From NCBI GenBank assembly GCA_030386875.1, contig CM059560.1:49580757-49644756 (forward strand): DNA of 64,000 nucleotides. The letters are read 5' to 3'. Below the pieces are notes generated by a model. The model was not told the origin of the DNA, made no database searches, and saw only the letters and a list, made by a program, of their open reading frames with translations. Position numbers and translations under genes: made by a program. This stretch comes from Morinoia aosen. Its lineage: Eukaryota; Arthropoda; Malacostraca; Amphipoda; Talitridae. Shown in pieces: positions 12,701 through 27,700 of this stretch. Position 1 is the first letter of the stretch. Every line of letters starts with the position of its first letter.

Positions 12701-15700
12701 CGTTGGCGTAAAACTGAGAAAAAGAAATTAAGACAAGAGGTTGTCCTTCGTACAATAGGAACTTTAGCACTCACACTGGAAGAAGAAAAAGGAGAAAATA
12801 AAAGAAAATTCATTCATTTGTCATGAACTAAATTATCCACATGCTTGTGAACATAAAATCTTCAAGATTTTTTCTTTTCATGAGTACTGAGTTAAAAAAA
12901 TACAACAAAACACAAATTGTATTTTTTGAAAGAAATGCAGGAAAAATATTAATAAATACAAAGCGTCTACTCGAAGTCCTTTAGAAACGATTTCGAAACA
13001 TCAGTCGATAATAGCAAAAAATACGAGTATACCGCAGCCCGATAGATATTCGATAAAATATTGAAACCAATGGCATAAAAGCCCGCAAAAACGAGAAAAC
13101 AAATATCACATCAAAACGTCTAGGATGAACCATCCCACTCACTGATAAATCGCGCCTAGCCATCGCAAGTGGAGTCAAAAACCTAAGTTTTGATGAAGAC
13201 AGCAGAGCGTTGCGAGCATACAAAACTGGGTCGAACGGTAGCGTCATGCGCAAAGCAAGAGCTCGTCATCCCACGGACAATTTCCTGTGACTCATCCCAC
13301 CATCATCACGCTCTTCCATGTTCGCTCTCACCATATGTATGATATTGTTGCGGGACTGTATGATATGGTTGTGGGTACACCATTCTTTGGTCCCAATTGT
13401 CGGCTATAGAAAAGGAAATAATGAGACTGAATGTATTTAAGCAGTAATTTCATTAAAAATTCGAAGGAACTCTTCCAATGATTCCTTGATCAGATTAACC
13501 CATATACTATGGAATTATATGAAATTGGATGGGATATATTTCAAACCCTCGATTGAAGGTTAATAAACATATAATGGATGTCTTGTAAATTCTTCATTTC
13601 ATTATCAATTTTATTCTAACTCAAATCGATGGAGACAAATATATCCAAAACGAATCAATTTAAAAAATGAAATCGAAGAAACAAAAGTAACCACAACATA
13701 ACTGAGTCATCCAAACAAGCTGCGCGGATATTACAACCTCGTATTATTCAAAAAATAACTTTAAAAATCTAAATAACGGAGGCTAGGTGAAAGGTGTAAC
13801 CAGTAAATGAAAACTCACCAAGACCACAGAAACAAAAATTTTACAAAGAAAAACCCGATTAAGAAGGAAGTGCGCATGAAACATAAGAGAAAGCTGCGGC
13901 TGTACGCAGTAGTGCAGTAAAGGTCGGTAAAGGCTGCACATCAGAACACAATGGACACAAACAATGCACAATGGAGGAACCAGGTCGAGCCGACCACCGC
14001 TATGGTGGAAGCAGACAAGTAGCATTTTTAGCAGGCTACAGTGAACATTACCTACTCACCCATATCGCACTGCTTGACCGTTAAGGATGAACTGCGTCAC
14101 AGACTAACTGATCACTTTCATCTCAAAAATCCAACGCCAGAATTATCACACTCAACAGTATTTGAGCTTGGATATTCTCAGAATGCGGCACTAACGCTTA
14201 CAATTTCCCTTATATGTGAATATCAACGAGTAATTCAGAGATAACCATACGAAAGAAAATTATTTTACCACTAGCTCCCAGTTTCAGCTTTTCATCGTCT
14301 TAACGCTTCAATACCATTTGATATGATGAAAGCCACACACAAATTCGCAACTTCAGTGAAATGCCTACGCTTCTTGAAATTTCAAAATCATGAATTTACG
14401 AATAATCCAACATTGATCTCTTCGAACAAAAACAAGTTCATACAGAATATTTCGTCACTAAAATGACGAAAAAAATACACGGGCATTTCCTGCCCATGTT
14501 AGCAATAGCAATTCACTCAATAGATCCGTTTCACGACGTGGTGTAATTCATTAACCATCAGTAGAAATAATAGCCCTTTCGCTCTTTTAAATCAGCTGAA
14601 ATGTTTTTTTGAGTCCTAGAATTTTCCTATTAAAAAGTTTTGATTTCAAAGAACGATACTGAATTTTAGAATAAATGAGGACGAACTTGTCCAACTTTAC
14701 GTTAGGATCACGAGTGTTCGCGTTTTCACATAGTGATCTGGCGACGCACTAATTCAGAAAAATGCCATGAACGCATGAAGCATCAAGAGTCATAATTATG
14801 TTTGCATATTAGCTAACAAAAAGTGCGAATTTATGGCACAAGACAACTCATGAATAGCGACCTTAATGGGACAGACAGATATATCGCATGTTATTTAACT
14901 GCACGAGATATCAAATCAAAAACATCAAGAGGCATCTATCATTCAGCATTTGAGTCGCCAAGAAGAACGACATTGACAAGAGGCAACTCATGAACAGCGA
15001 CCTTAATGGGACGCATGCCATATAACTGTTTGAAATATAAAATAAAAAATATCATCACTCATCTACATAGCATTCAGCACTAGAGCCGCCAAGTAAAATA
15101 ACATATCAGTAAAAACCCGAATTGAGTTTGAAGTCGAAACTGAACACAAGTTGCAGCGGCTGCACGAGCACAATCGACCTTGACTTTGAATGTATAAGCC
15201 GAGTGGTCCACGCTCACTTTCTTCAGTGGCGGTCGACTACTTTCGCCAGCCGAACTTTCTCTTCTAGCTCTCTTGTAGAAACCGCGCAGATAACACGTAA
15301 CTGAAGAGCTTAGCACTTCTCGCACACGTTATTACGAAACGATCAAAATAATAGTTATAGCAGTACCTTCCGGTCGTTATTACTCGCAGCTAACATGTTA
15401 TTTTTCTTTCATTAAGGGAACATTTATGGCAACGGAAATTCAACTTCATTTTAAGGAAATTCAACTTTCTAAACGACAGTCCGCAATTGTAAAAAACTTA
15501 TAAACTTAAAAAAAATAATTGCGACGTGGCAAAGAACATCTTACAAAAAAGACGAACAAATTTCAGTCAACAAACAGCACAAGACATGAGAAATATCAAA
15601 GCTAAATTAGTCTTCGGGAAAAAATATCATTGAAGATTTCCCTCACTAGGCTTAATTTGTTTAAGGCCTAGAGCAAAATCAACGGAATTGTTGAATTGGC

Positions 15701-18700
15701 ATTGAAAGACGTATCACGTAACATAAAGCTCTATTTCATAACCATAACGAAGTCATTGAAATCAAAATAGTGATAAAAATATCCCTATTTGCAAAACATT
15801 TAAAACGAACTTATTTTCAGCTTAATATGCATAGGTGAGAATTTGTGGTACATATTTCAAAAGACCTCAACAAAAATCAATCGTCTCAGCAGTTAGCGGA
15901 TCCGTGCAAATCCAGAAAATGAAATTTAACAAGAGCAACTCCACAGCCGCGCATTATACCAACCGTACGAGTACATTACGCCAATTTATTAGACATCGTT
16001 TTCCAAGTCCACCACCGTCGAAAAGAGACTCAAGAATTACTATTACTCTAATAGCTAAGTAGAAGCAAGAATAGTTCTGCATGCCAACATAAAGGAAAAA
16101 ATATCACCGAACGAAAACTTTGAGGGCAATAATTAAAAACTGAATCATACTTCGTAAAGCCCGAATTAGGTATGAGTAGGTAGGTCACAGCATGAAGGTG
16201 GCCTCTTAGCAATGCGAGAGAGACGGTCTTGCGTAAGTAAAGAGGCTTTCCTGTCGAGTTCCTCCCACTTCAATGGTGGCACAGTGTCACAATGGGAACT
16301 CAGCAGGATCAGTGTATTGTGAGGCTCTACCTCTTTCACGGCAGACCATGGGATGGCGAAAGCTATTTAAATAGGCACGTGTATTGCTTAACCCTTTCAC
16401 AGATTTCAATGGTTACAAAAGGGAACTCTTCAATACGCATCAAGCACAATTCGTTCTTCTTTTTTCATAACTGGCATTCTCTGTTCTCAACACATCATTT
16501 GCTGAAGTGCCCAGAAGAAGAAAAGAGATATTGCCTAATTAGAGGGAGGATGAATGCTTGGAACATGAAAAATGGAAATACTCAGGCTAACAACAAAACA
16601 TTAAATGGAACAAGAGTGGCACACGGGCGAAAATGTAGAACAAAATGACCTCATGACGTAACTGAGTAGAACGGAAATCCAGCAAAAAATTTCTACAGAT
16701 TGAACACGTGAAACAACCACGCCCATTGATAGCATTTCGTAATAAAATTTCTTCTAACACCGAAAAAATTAATTGGAAAAATCGAAAACCCTGAACTCTG
16801 CGAGCAGCGATTAGGTGAACAGTTTTCGCTATTCATGCTAACTGGATTTGACATTTTAACAGGAAAGTTAAAAAAAATTCACACGCGAGACAACTACTTG
16901 TCAAAGTAAAATCTAGTTTGTTTCTACATAATTGCGAAAGATAGTTGAGACAACGAATTTAATAGATTAAACGCTAAATATAAAAACTCTCAGCTGCATC
17001 ACAACGCCGCCCAGCGCACAAGTTAAGTACAATGCTCAACAGGACAATAGGGAGACTTAGCTGTTGATGTTTAACATGGCTTTAAACTGGCCACCGATCT
17101 ACTGATACTCTAGTGGAGTCAGGTGCAACAATGATGACCTGCCTGATATATCACAATAGGAGAACAAAGCAGATGGCTACAACCAAGTCTCTTTTTTTAT
17201 TCCTCGTCGAGCATAACGCAAGCATGCACTTGAATTTTCGTCGAAAATCAGTAAAAGATGAGAAATTCAAGTCGTATTTAGAAAAAATAACAAAGAACAG
17301 ACACTTACTCGTAGGTACATTACTCGCAAGTGATACGATTTTCGTACACGAAAGTTAGTGCTATTACCGAACCTTGAAGTGGCGAAGAAACCTGGAACAT
17401 CGATGTTAGAGCCATGTTCTACTATTCACTGAGTGTCATAACTAATATTAGGGAATCGATACCATATCAAATGTGTGGGTTATTTTTTCATAATTGATAT
17501 TAGTACTTACAAAACACGCCGATCACAGAGAAACTCGGTGAACTTCAAATTCTCATGGCATTACCAGGGCGCAAAATTTTGGTGTCCCGATGAGCACAGA
17601 ATGCTTCTTTGGCAAAATGTGTAAGCATCTCGATGAGAATTAAAGGTTAAAAAGAATAAAAGCTAAAAGACAAAGTCACTCGTACAGAAAATAGCTCGCA
17701 CGGTATACCTGCCTTCCCCATGAGAGCAAGTTGAGTAATAAATGAGCTATAGAACTGCACACGTAAACCCACAAGATTCCTGCAACAAGTGTTGCTGAGT
17801 CTGTGGTTGGTAGCAAGGGTTACCACTGAGAATTGCTGGTCTCTCAACGCACATTGTTGACGAGTGTAGGTTTGGAAAAATATCCTATATCATATCAATA
17901 TCATATCCTCGAAAAACGCTAAGCCCCCACGATCTGCTGAAAGACAATCCCATTTAACGCACCTTCCTGAAGGGTATCATAGAACATACGAACTAGGTTC
18001 ACTTACACATCGTACTTGCTCGTGCTCCTACCCAGTAACTTTGAGTCAAACATCATGACCACCAAAAAATTGCTCCGTATATTTGTCCCTACGATTAATG
18101 ACACCAGCATGAATTTATCTCACTGATCAATTTAAGAAAAATGAATAAATCTACCCATAGAAGAACTATTGACTACTTTTCAAGCACAAGTTTTATGTCT
18201 CAGGTGCTTATAAAGAAAGGGGCATAAGAGCCATTGAAGAAATAAGATACTCTGGTACCCCACACAGCACTCGGTTGAAGGAAAATCTGAGACCTCGCTC
18301 CAGTTTTGTTCAAACGAAACACTAGGGAAAAGGAAATAAGTTCTACGCAGAACTAAATGGTACATTTAAGAAACAAGTTTCGCTGTGTTGCCTTTAGTTT
18401 ACGTTACAAAATGGTTCAGCATTCAAATGAAACAATCAGAAGCGATTTGGTAGAAAAGGAATAGGAAAGGTATCAGCACGCTATACGAATCCAGAATACT
18501 AACGAGCACTGACTGTAAAAAATTTACATTTAAATCATACATAGACAAATTCCGTGAGATTTTCCGCAATCGTAACGTTAACAAGCGCGCACAAATAACA
18601 AGAGTAAACAACACAGTAATGAAAATGAAAGGCCTCATCAACATAACTTCTTCATAAAGCCACGTGAACATCACCTATTGTAATCTTCCACATTAGCCGT

Positions 18701-21700
18701 ATCATTATTGGTTCACGGGCTACTTATAGGCTACAGAAGTTAAAAATGCCTATATTTTCTACAAAGCTTCTCTCCTGTCAACCAGATGAGCTTCGACTCA
18801 TGAATTAAAACTACGACGTTATTCAGTTCTAAGCAAGATTTCATTTATTTTATAACTGTCGCCAAATTTTCACCGAAATAAGCTCCTGTATCGCAGACAA
18901 AAATTACTCCCGACATGAGTACCAAAACCTAAGACAGAACGTTGGAAATTTCTCCCAACACTTTGCTTGGTTGACTCGTACTTCATTATTTCACTGTTTA
19001 CATAAATAGATCCCACGAATTCACAACAACAAATTGAAAGGAAGTAACAGCGTACAGTTAAGATTTTGAACAGAATGCGTAGATCTTTTTGTGAGTGCAA
19101 CAGGCTACACGCTACTAAGAGGTAACATGAGAGCGCTAAGCGGAGTAAAGGTGTAGGGGACGCGTTATCACGAGATAATATCTCAGACAAGCACGCCTAA
19201 TTAGCACCTCCGTCCCCAACGCGCCACACATAAGCGCGAAACAACAAAATAAAAAATAATCGGGATGAGGGACGTGCTGGCAGAGCACCACGCATCCTCA
19301 CTTCACATATTCAAAACGAGCTCTTTGCGAAACTCAGGTGTTGCGATACGTTAACATTTATGGTTACAAAACGTTACCTTAAACATTTATGGTAACAAAA
19401 CGCTACCTTAAATATTTATGGTTACAAAACGTTACCTTAAATGTTTATGGTTACAAAACGTTACTTTAAATATTAATGGTTACAAAACGTTACCTTAAAC
19501 ATTTATGGTAACAAAACGTTACCATAAACATTTCATTCAGAAATCTATAGTTTCCGTTTCAAAAGCGATCTCCAACTTTCATGAATTGAATGTTACTCAA
19601 TTTTCTTACATCCATTTTAGTTCAAGGAAAACTGTAAGCGATAGTGTTTATGTAAGAAACACAATGAAAATTCGGTAGGTCTCCGATCATATTTATTTTT
19701 CTCTGGTAATTAGTTAACAGAAAATATATTGACGGAACAGAAAAATGTTTTTTGTATATCACATAAAGTTTGTTCTACAGCTATTTTATTCGTAAAATCT
19801 ATTTTTCATATTATTTACTGCTCAAAGAACAGCGCAATGCCATCCATGCAATCGTGACATTATAGATGTCTGAAGTAGATTTGTACACCAATTTCATAAT
19901 CCAATCATAACACGCCTCGTCGATCACACAACCACGATATCACAACTTGATTCCAGGTAAAAATCTTCCGATGTCGGACATTTCACAAAGAAGCATGGAA
20001 CTTATGAAAGTGCACAGCGTAAATGTACGCTGTCTCAAGTTCTAAATTTACTGAGAAACGCGAGATTTTTTACAAAGCTACAAATCGCAATAGGGAGCGA
20101 AACCCATCTGTATTTCTTATTAAAACTAAAGACGTTTTTATGATAGCCCGGGAGGCATGGATCGAAGATGCCGCCATAACCAGCCTAACAAGCACCTGGC
20201 GGCCACAGGATGGCCTACAGAGGTAGAAGCTCGTTTTTTTTTTCTTTCGGTAACGCCATTACAACCCAATTGAAAATTATCGCCCTTTTCAGGTCATAAA
20301 TTAGTCGTAAAAAGTCAAAAACGGCACAAAAGGGCCAAAAATCACGACTTCAAACCGACTCCTACCTATACTTGGCCTATTAGGGCTTGAAAAGGGCCCT
20401 TCATTCAAATAGCCTTTTATAGGTCAAGTCAATGGCCGTTTTCGGGCTCATTCGGGTCGTTTAAAGTCGTTTTCAAGCCTTTTTCGACAACCTCTAGCCT
20501 CGTTCAAGCAGTAGAGAAGCCCAAAATGGCCGTTGTCTTAGCCGTTTCGATGCCCAGAAATAGCCGTTTAACAGGGCTTAAAATAAGTGACATTTGCACT
20601 GGAAAGGGCTAATTTACTTCTTGAAAACGATTATCTCTTGGCTTATTACTGCCTGAAAACGCACCGTAAAAGGCTCAGAATTTCAATTGGGAATATCTTA
20701 AACCCCAAACCTGAAGTACAGGCTCATTTTTTCCAACGCGATCATAATATCTTTGAATCCCAAACCTGAGGTACAGGCTCATTTACTCCTACGCCATCAT
20801 AAAATCTAGGATCCAAAGCCTGAGCGATCGACACGCTCAGTAAATCGTGCGAATTCATGCAATTTCAAAGATTTATTTTCAACATTTACTTTGGCGGAAA
20901 TTATAGATTATTAGCCTTTGCTTCAGCAGCGATCAATAAGATTTCAAGTACTGTCAGCATTTCTGTAAGTTGGAAACCTGACAACTAATACAACATAAAA
21001 GCAAAGATTCAAGCAATGGGTGGACTGTGAGGAATAATTCATTTTTTAAAAAAGTACAAATGTTTATCACAGTAAAACTAAAAGCAGAACTGCATCAAGC
21101 GTTTCAGCTCCAGCTCCAGCTATGACTAATTTAAGTATTTCTAAGAAACGCACAAGTTCTCTAAAGTCAGCGAATAAGAATTGTAGGCTGATTTCGGAAT
21201 TGAACATATTCCCATATGAGCTAAGAAATTTTACTTAACTCAACAAAATGGCTACACCACCAAAATTTAGCAAAAACGAAGCAAACCAAAACATCAGTAA
21301 AAACATACAAGCCCAGCTAATTTCAAAATTCTTTTATTTTCCATGAAACTATCTGCGAACAATTTGTACAAACAGTACAGCGAGGGAAACTCACAATTAC
21401 GATAAACAGATGCAACATTTTTTGGCGACGCCGATATTCTACCATACATCATTATCCAGGCAAATCTAATCTAGTATAAGAACGAAAGGGCAAAAACCAG
21501 GCGACATATCATTTTTAAAAAACTGTATGTCAAAAGAAACAACTGTATGTCAAACTGTCTTTGATGGGTCTAGGCCCGAAACGTTCTAATTTTGATATAC
21601 AGTTTTTAAAAAATGATATGTCGCCTGGTTTTTGCCCTTTCGTTCTTGTTAAAATTGCGTTGCACGCAGAGCTTACCGATAATCTAGTATACGAGTTGGC

Positions 21701-24700
21701 AATCCATGACACCAAAAATTATTGAAAGTGCACGGAAAACGAAACCGTAAATAATCCCGATTTCTATGCGGTCAGTAGCAATTACTTCCTGTTACCATAG
21801 GGAAAAATAAATAAAAAGATACTTCATCAATTGTTTAAGAGTGTCGTACGCATTCCACAGAAGGTAAACACTGAAGCTGAAGAAAAAGCTGCAGATAACT
21901 TGACATGCACATAATAGTAGGAGTAAAAAAAAAATTTTGAAGAAAGCGCTAAAAGAATTATTCCAAACTACGATTATTTATAACGCTGTGTGGCACCTTG
22001 CATTTCTCAAAATGAAAACCAATAACTGTTTTATAATAAACTTTGAAATATTTTTCAGCTCGAAAAGACAGAGAAAGAAGTCTAGTTGAGTACAAGCACA
22101 GAAAACCCATACTTACCTGAAGCAAGAACTGCCTGAGCGGCGTGAAAAAGACGTGTAAAGTTAGATCGATAACGAGACACCTGCGTTTGTCACCTATGTT
22201 ATCAAAAAAGAATTAGTCCAGGTGGTAATACACCTGAAAAAGACGGCCGGTAAAGCACTCGGTCCCACGTCACGCCACGAGACATCTTCATTAGGAATAT
22301 ATCGACAAATGCACATTTCAGAATGAAATACAAACAACAGACTACTAAGACAGATTTGACGAGAGAAAGAAGTTCACGAGACGAAATGAAATTTGAAGAA
22401 AAAAGTAATAGGTGCTGAAAAATGAGAGCAGGGGCCGAAAACAGATGGTCCGTAACAAAAGGAAAACCTATTATATTTCAACGAAAGGAAGGCCTGCCTT
22501 ATCTTCAGCTCGGGATCTCACATCTTTCTCTTAGGAACACTTATTGCCATTGATAAAATAGTTGCACCCTTCTGAGACAAAGAAGTTAAAACCAAGCAGA
22601 AGAATGATTATCTCACGGTAATTCTTTAAAAACATGACGCTAACGGTGACAAGAATTCTGAATTTTCAACTCCGCAACAACTGACTTTTTTCGTTTCAAA
22701 TCATGGATGAAGAAAATTTGAAATTAAAATAATCTCATTTCGTAGCATTAAGACAAAAAAATGAGTCGAAATGATCGATTAGACTGTCTCTTACATTTAT
22801 ACGCATAACTTAACGCACCTAAAAATTTCACAATGCAGTTTTATAATCGTACTTCATTTTAAAATTCACAACGAGTGATTGAACTGCTTGACTTCAACAA
22901 CCAGAAGTATAACGCCAGTAAATAATGGAGACAAAAAATCGCCGTAAAGACTCTTAAAAAACTTTGAGTGTCCTGCCGGCAATACAGCAGTAATTAAGGT
23001 TCACAGCACAAATTCCGCTCACCGAAATAAACATCACAAAAAATTTGACCTTTTTTCTAGCAAAACGAAGAACCAATATATTTTATTGAATAGTTAAGCG
23101 TATTAGTATTACTCTTAGAGCTAACAAACCCCTTCCGCGAATCCTTTTCGGTATTTTCACACAAATAATCGTGATTCAGAGCTACGCGGTGTAAAATATA
23201 AAATTTAAAGCCATAAGGAGAAAAACCGAGAAAAGGCATTGGAATAAGCTTCTTCGAGAAAAATAAAATGAACAATCACAAAAAACTTGAAAATAAATTA
23301 CTTTCATAGCGCATTTACATTCGACGCTCTGCAGAATTGTCACGTATATAACAACACAAAATCACATGGTAAAATTGTCAGAAGCTCGTAAGGAAAATAA
23401 CGAAAATATTCACACAGACACCAGAAACGTTGCACGGCAAATTTTATAAGATTACACCGCTGACAACTTGAAATCTAACATGTACAAAAAATGAGGAATA
23501 CGAGCTAAAATTGAAAAAAATGTCGAGCAAGAGCAATAGAAAGGATCTTTGGTGATGTGAGCGGGTGTGTTGTGAAGAGCAGTGCGTGGGACCAGATGCA
23601 AGTGTGCTGCTACCACCGCGGCTCTTGCTTTGGTACCTTCTCTTTCCCCTGCTTTGAAAATGGTCGTAACTATAATACCTTGCGATACGTGTTCAGAATA
23701 CTAAATCATACAGTTGAAAATGGTTGTGTCTATGATACCTTGCAATACAAGTTGAGAATACCAAATTATACAGTTGGTTGTCTATGATGTCCTGCAATAC
23801 GTGTTAAGAATAGCAAGTTATGCAGTTGAAAATGGTCGTGACTGTGATACCTATCAATACGTGTTAAGAATGCTAAAATTATAAACGTAAAATTATTTCT
23901 AAATCAAAAATGATTATCATTTTGTGTATTTGCTTCAATACAAACTTCGCAGTGAAATTTGAGCCTCGTTAAAGTTTAAGTACAACTTCACACTTAAAGG
24001 TCTGAAGTCCAAAGGTCTGATCTTCAAGGTCTAATGGCAGGTTAAAGACTCCGTAGTCACAAATTTTGACTTATGCACCCTTCAGTCAAGAATTTATTCA
24101 TCTTTCATACATTTCCTGATATTTAGAGACTGCATGGAATAAGAATTACAATTTACTGATCTAATAGTTTAAAAAGTAACAATTTTTGATTCCCAGCAAA
24201 CGCGAGACTCACCATATAAAACGAGGAAAATCAAGAATCTCGTAAAACGTACGTAACCATAACACCTCGTGAGAAGCACGCAGCCCAGAGAGGAGAACGA
24301 GTCAAAACAAAGAAGCGCTCACAGACAAAGAAAACTAAAATAGAAGCACGTAAACAAGTGCTTTAACCACTGCCGGAGCCAAGCCAATCATGGCAAAAAA
24401 AGTCGCTTGGGATCAAATTATTTATGAGGCTTGAAAGAGTAGAATATTGCTGCAACTTTTCGTTTAAAGTTCGTCAATACTGATCAAGAGGATCATTAAC
24501 GGAACACAAGCCCTTTAATCGTACAACCAAACCCCTGCCTAGTATATCTTCAGTGATCAGGAATAAAACCACAAACAACGGAATAAAATTCACTTTTTTA
24601 AGTGATGTTATAGGTATACGAACCAAGGTTTATTTTAACAGCGTGGAACTTAACTCACGACAATATTAGTGATGATTAAAGTAGGATAAAAATCTTATTG

Positions 24701-27700
24701 CATGAGATCAGACACGCCAAAATAAAACGACCTAAAAAAGTTACTTCAACAGCTAGAGAGCGATGAAGACTGCTATATCTCAATTTCTAATTCATGCGAC
24801 ACAATAATAAATAAAAAGATTCATAATACAATATCAAGCACTCTAATATAGTAACAGTATTAGATACAAAATGAAATCGTACCGGATAACAAAATGTTAT
24901 GGGCCGCTGTGTAACGCAATGTACGCAACCGAATGACACCGGTTCCGTGAAAACATTAAGAGTGAAATAATGAATAAATACACTGTAATACTCCAGTTTT
25001 TCAAAATAAAAAATTTCAGAACTCAACTGAGAACACCAAAAATTCAAGTTATTAGATGAGTACACTCTATCTAAAGCTAAAGCAGAGGCCCTCAACCGAG
25101 GTAAATTTACCCCTAAGGTTAAAAAATTGTACAGTGTGGTGTATGTAATTGAAATACCTGATAATTTAAAAAACAACTCAAATAAATGTAATTTTGTAAA
25201 ATAAGAGAGAAAATGCAAAGAAAGTGTATGTGTGTTTTGTATCAGTACAGAGGATAAATGGAGAAATACATAAAACCCAGGGGCCAATGAAGGAGAAAGG
25301 TTGAGAATGGCAGATATAAAGCAAGGAAGTTCAGCAGGTACACAATGGGTGAGCGCAATAGAGAACAGGAGCCAGCAGGCAGAGCGGCGAGCTGGCATGA
25401 AGTGCATCAAGCAGTGACGTCACCACGGCTGACCTTGGGTCGGGTGCAGGGGGTCCGCTAGCTGCAGCGACGCCACCACTGCAGCATAGCAACAACAACA
25501 ACCAAGCACCTAATTCTCTCTACAGCACACGTTTGTCCTTAATAAGGCAACTAATGATGAGTGAAGGCACGATCAACCAACAGCACAAAGCTTGCACACG
25601 CCATCGTCGTAGCATAGCTACAACAACAACCAACTACCTAATTCCCTTCACAGTACACGTTTGTCCATTACAAAGTAACTAATGATGCGTAAACATACCG
25701 GAGAGTTAACACACGGCCTCACCGCAGCATAACTACTACAATAACCAAGTACCTAATTCCCTCTACAGGAGGCGTTCGTCCATAATAATTGTCCATAACG
25801 AAGTAATAAATGATGAGGGAAGGCATGACCAAACAAAAGCAGAAAGCTTGCACACTATTTCCTTGAGTGAACAATAAAATGCTTTATTCAACCTATTTCT
25901 AATCCATCGGACATTCACCTAAGCTTTCCTCAGGGATTGAAGTCTTCCAAACACCGTTAAATAGGGTGACGCAATTTGTACTCATCTTTTTTAATGTAAA
26001 ATCAACAACAAATGCGTTTGTGCAACCACGGAACTGACCATTCATGTTGTCTCGTTATCAGAGAAGCAGATATAACTTACCGTAATAAAATTAAAAAGAA
26101 ATTTTCCTGCATGATCAATAGTCAATAAAATTAGGTCACTAAATTGATGCGTTTAAAATTCCATATCTTATCGTACAACACAAACTGAATATTAAGCCAT
26201 AAAGGCAACTATCCCGCTCGACAATGACATGTGCTCAGTCCTTATCGTTGGAAACAAATAATTAACGCAAGAGTTAACTGATATCGGCAATGCGCTTCCT
26301 TGTAAGATACACGAAATTCTTCGTTAAAACTTTTATTTCCCTACAAAATAACAGTGAGAAACAGTACGGCTGAACGCTGATTAGTGGAAACAGTAATTGT
26401 TCATCTATCAGGTGGCTAACACAACGGAACACCAGTTATATGAAAACAAGGAAATTACGGCTTAAATTTCTTAACATGAGAAATGCAGAGTAGAACGGAA
26501 TGGATTTGATATTCCATGGCATTAAGAACGCCATAAGATGTGCAGCTATCAAGCGTTGAGATCGATCGAAAAATCTTTCGAATAATCAAATTTCAACTCT
26601 GAGCAAAATTTTTCTCAAAACATCAAAATTAAATTTCGAAGCACCAGCTCTTACTTCTTCAGCCACCATGATAAAATTTATTGAGCTGCGACGCAGCATT
26701 CACGCTCTTGAGTAGCGTTCAACACTTTGACTGCGGCTGTTAAAACTGAAGTTCAATGTTCGACTCAAATTTAAGGTCAATTGTAGTAAGCAATGTTGAA
26801 AATAGCAAACTTTCAATGGATCGTGCTTTCATTTAGTGTTGATTTAGTATTTATGGAAATTGAGTTTGAAACTACTGGTCGGCATTCAGAAAATCCCCTC
26901 CTTGTACCACCGGTGGCTCATGTCGCCAGCAAAGTGTTGAGTACTGAATTCAATGAATAAAATGTGGGCACGTGCGCAAGTTAATTGAGTGGAAATGAGC
27001 TCCAGTAACCAGGAATGAGTTCTAGTAACTAGGAATGAACACTAGTAAACAATTCGGTGATGGGCATAAACGTTGATAAAAATTCACTAACCAAAATGAG
27101 CGCTAGTACAAATTCAGAGACCGGCAATAAGCGATAAAACATTGATGTAAGGCAATAAGGACTAACGCGAGCGCTTCAGAACTGAAAAAACTAACTTGAG
27201 TTACTAGGAGACTAAGAACGCGGGAAAGACTCAATCGTGTCTCACTCGTAAATTGTGATTATCAAATTTCAGAGGGTAGGAATTCAAATTGATCACCTAA
27301 CATCCTCTGCTATATTCAAGACCACCGTAATGCAGTGCTGACAATTGATGTAAGAATTATATTAAAATGAATCTAACCACACGTAACGAAATAATCAGGG
27401 CAGCTCATGCTTATCAGTCTGAGAAATTGTACATCATGGAATGCCTGTACATTACATTGAAACAAACCGTTAAAAGCAATAGACAAGTTTAAATGAATCA
27501 AAGGCTACGTAGTATTTAGAGATGAAAAAGAATAATTTTATGAGTTTGACCGCGATTTATGCAAGTTTCCATGAACGATAACCTTCAACAAAATTGAAGC
27601 AACCTGTCAATCTGAGCTTGACACACAGAGGAAATCCTCTCCGAATACGAATGCCTCAACCGTAAAAGTTCTGCTGCACTTCGTTTGTTTCAATAAATTC

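Noticed and set aside
21560..21590. Penelope-like retroelement end (TAGGCCCGAAACGTT)
   Set aside because: The motif type is suggestive but no reverse transcriptase or GIY-YIG coding sequence is present, so it is described only as a foldback.
24787..25407. Alternative first coding exon of TIS11
   Set aside because: The 206-codon frame runs to its own stop, and I did not find a phase-0 donor giving a family-like N-terminus; the micro-exon at 29240-29263 fits far better.
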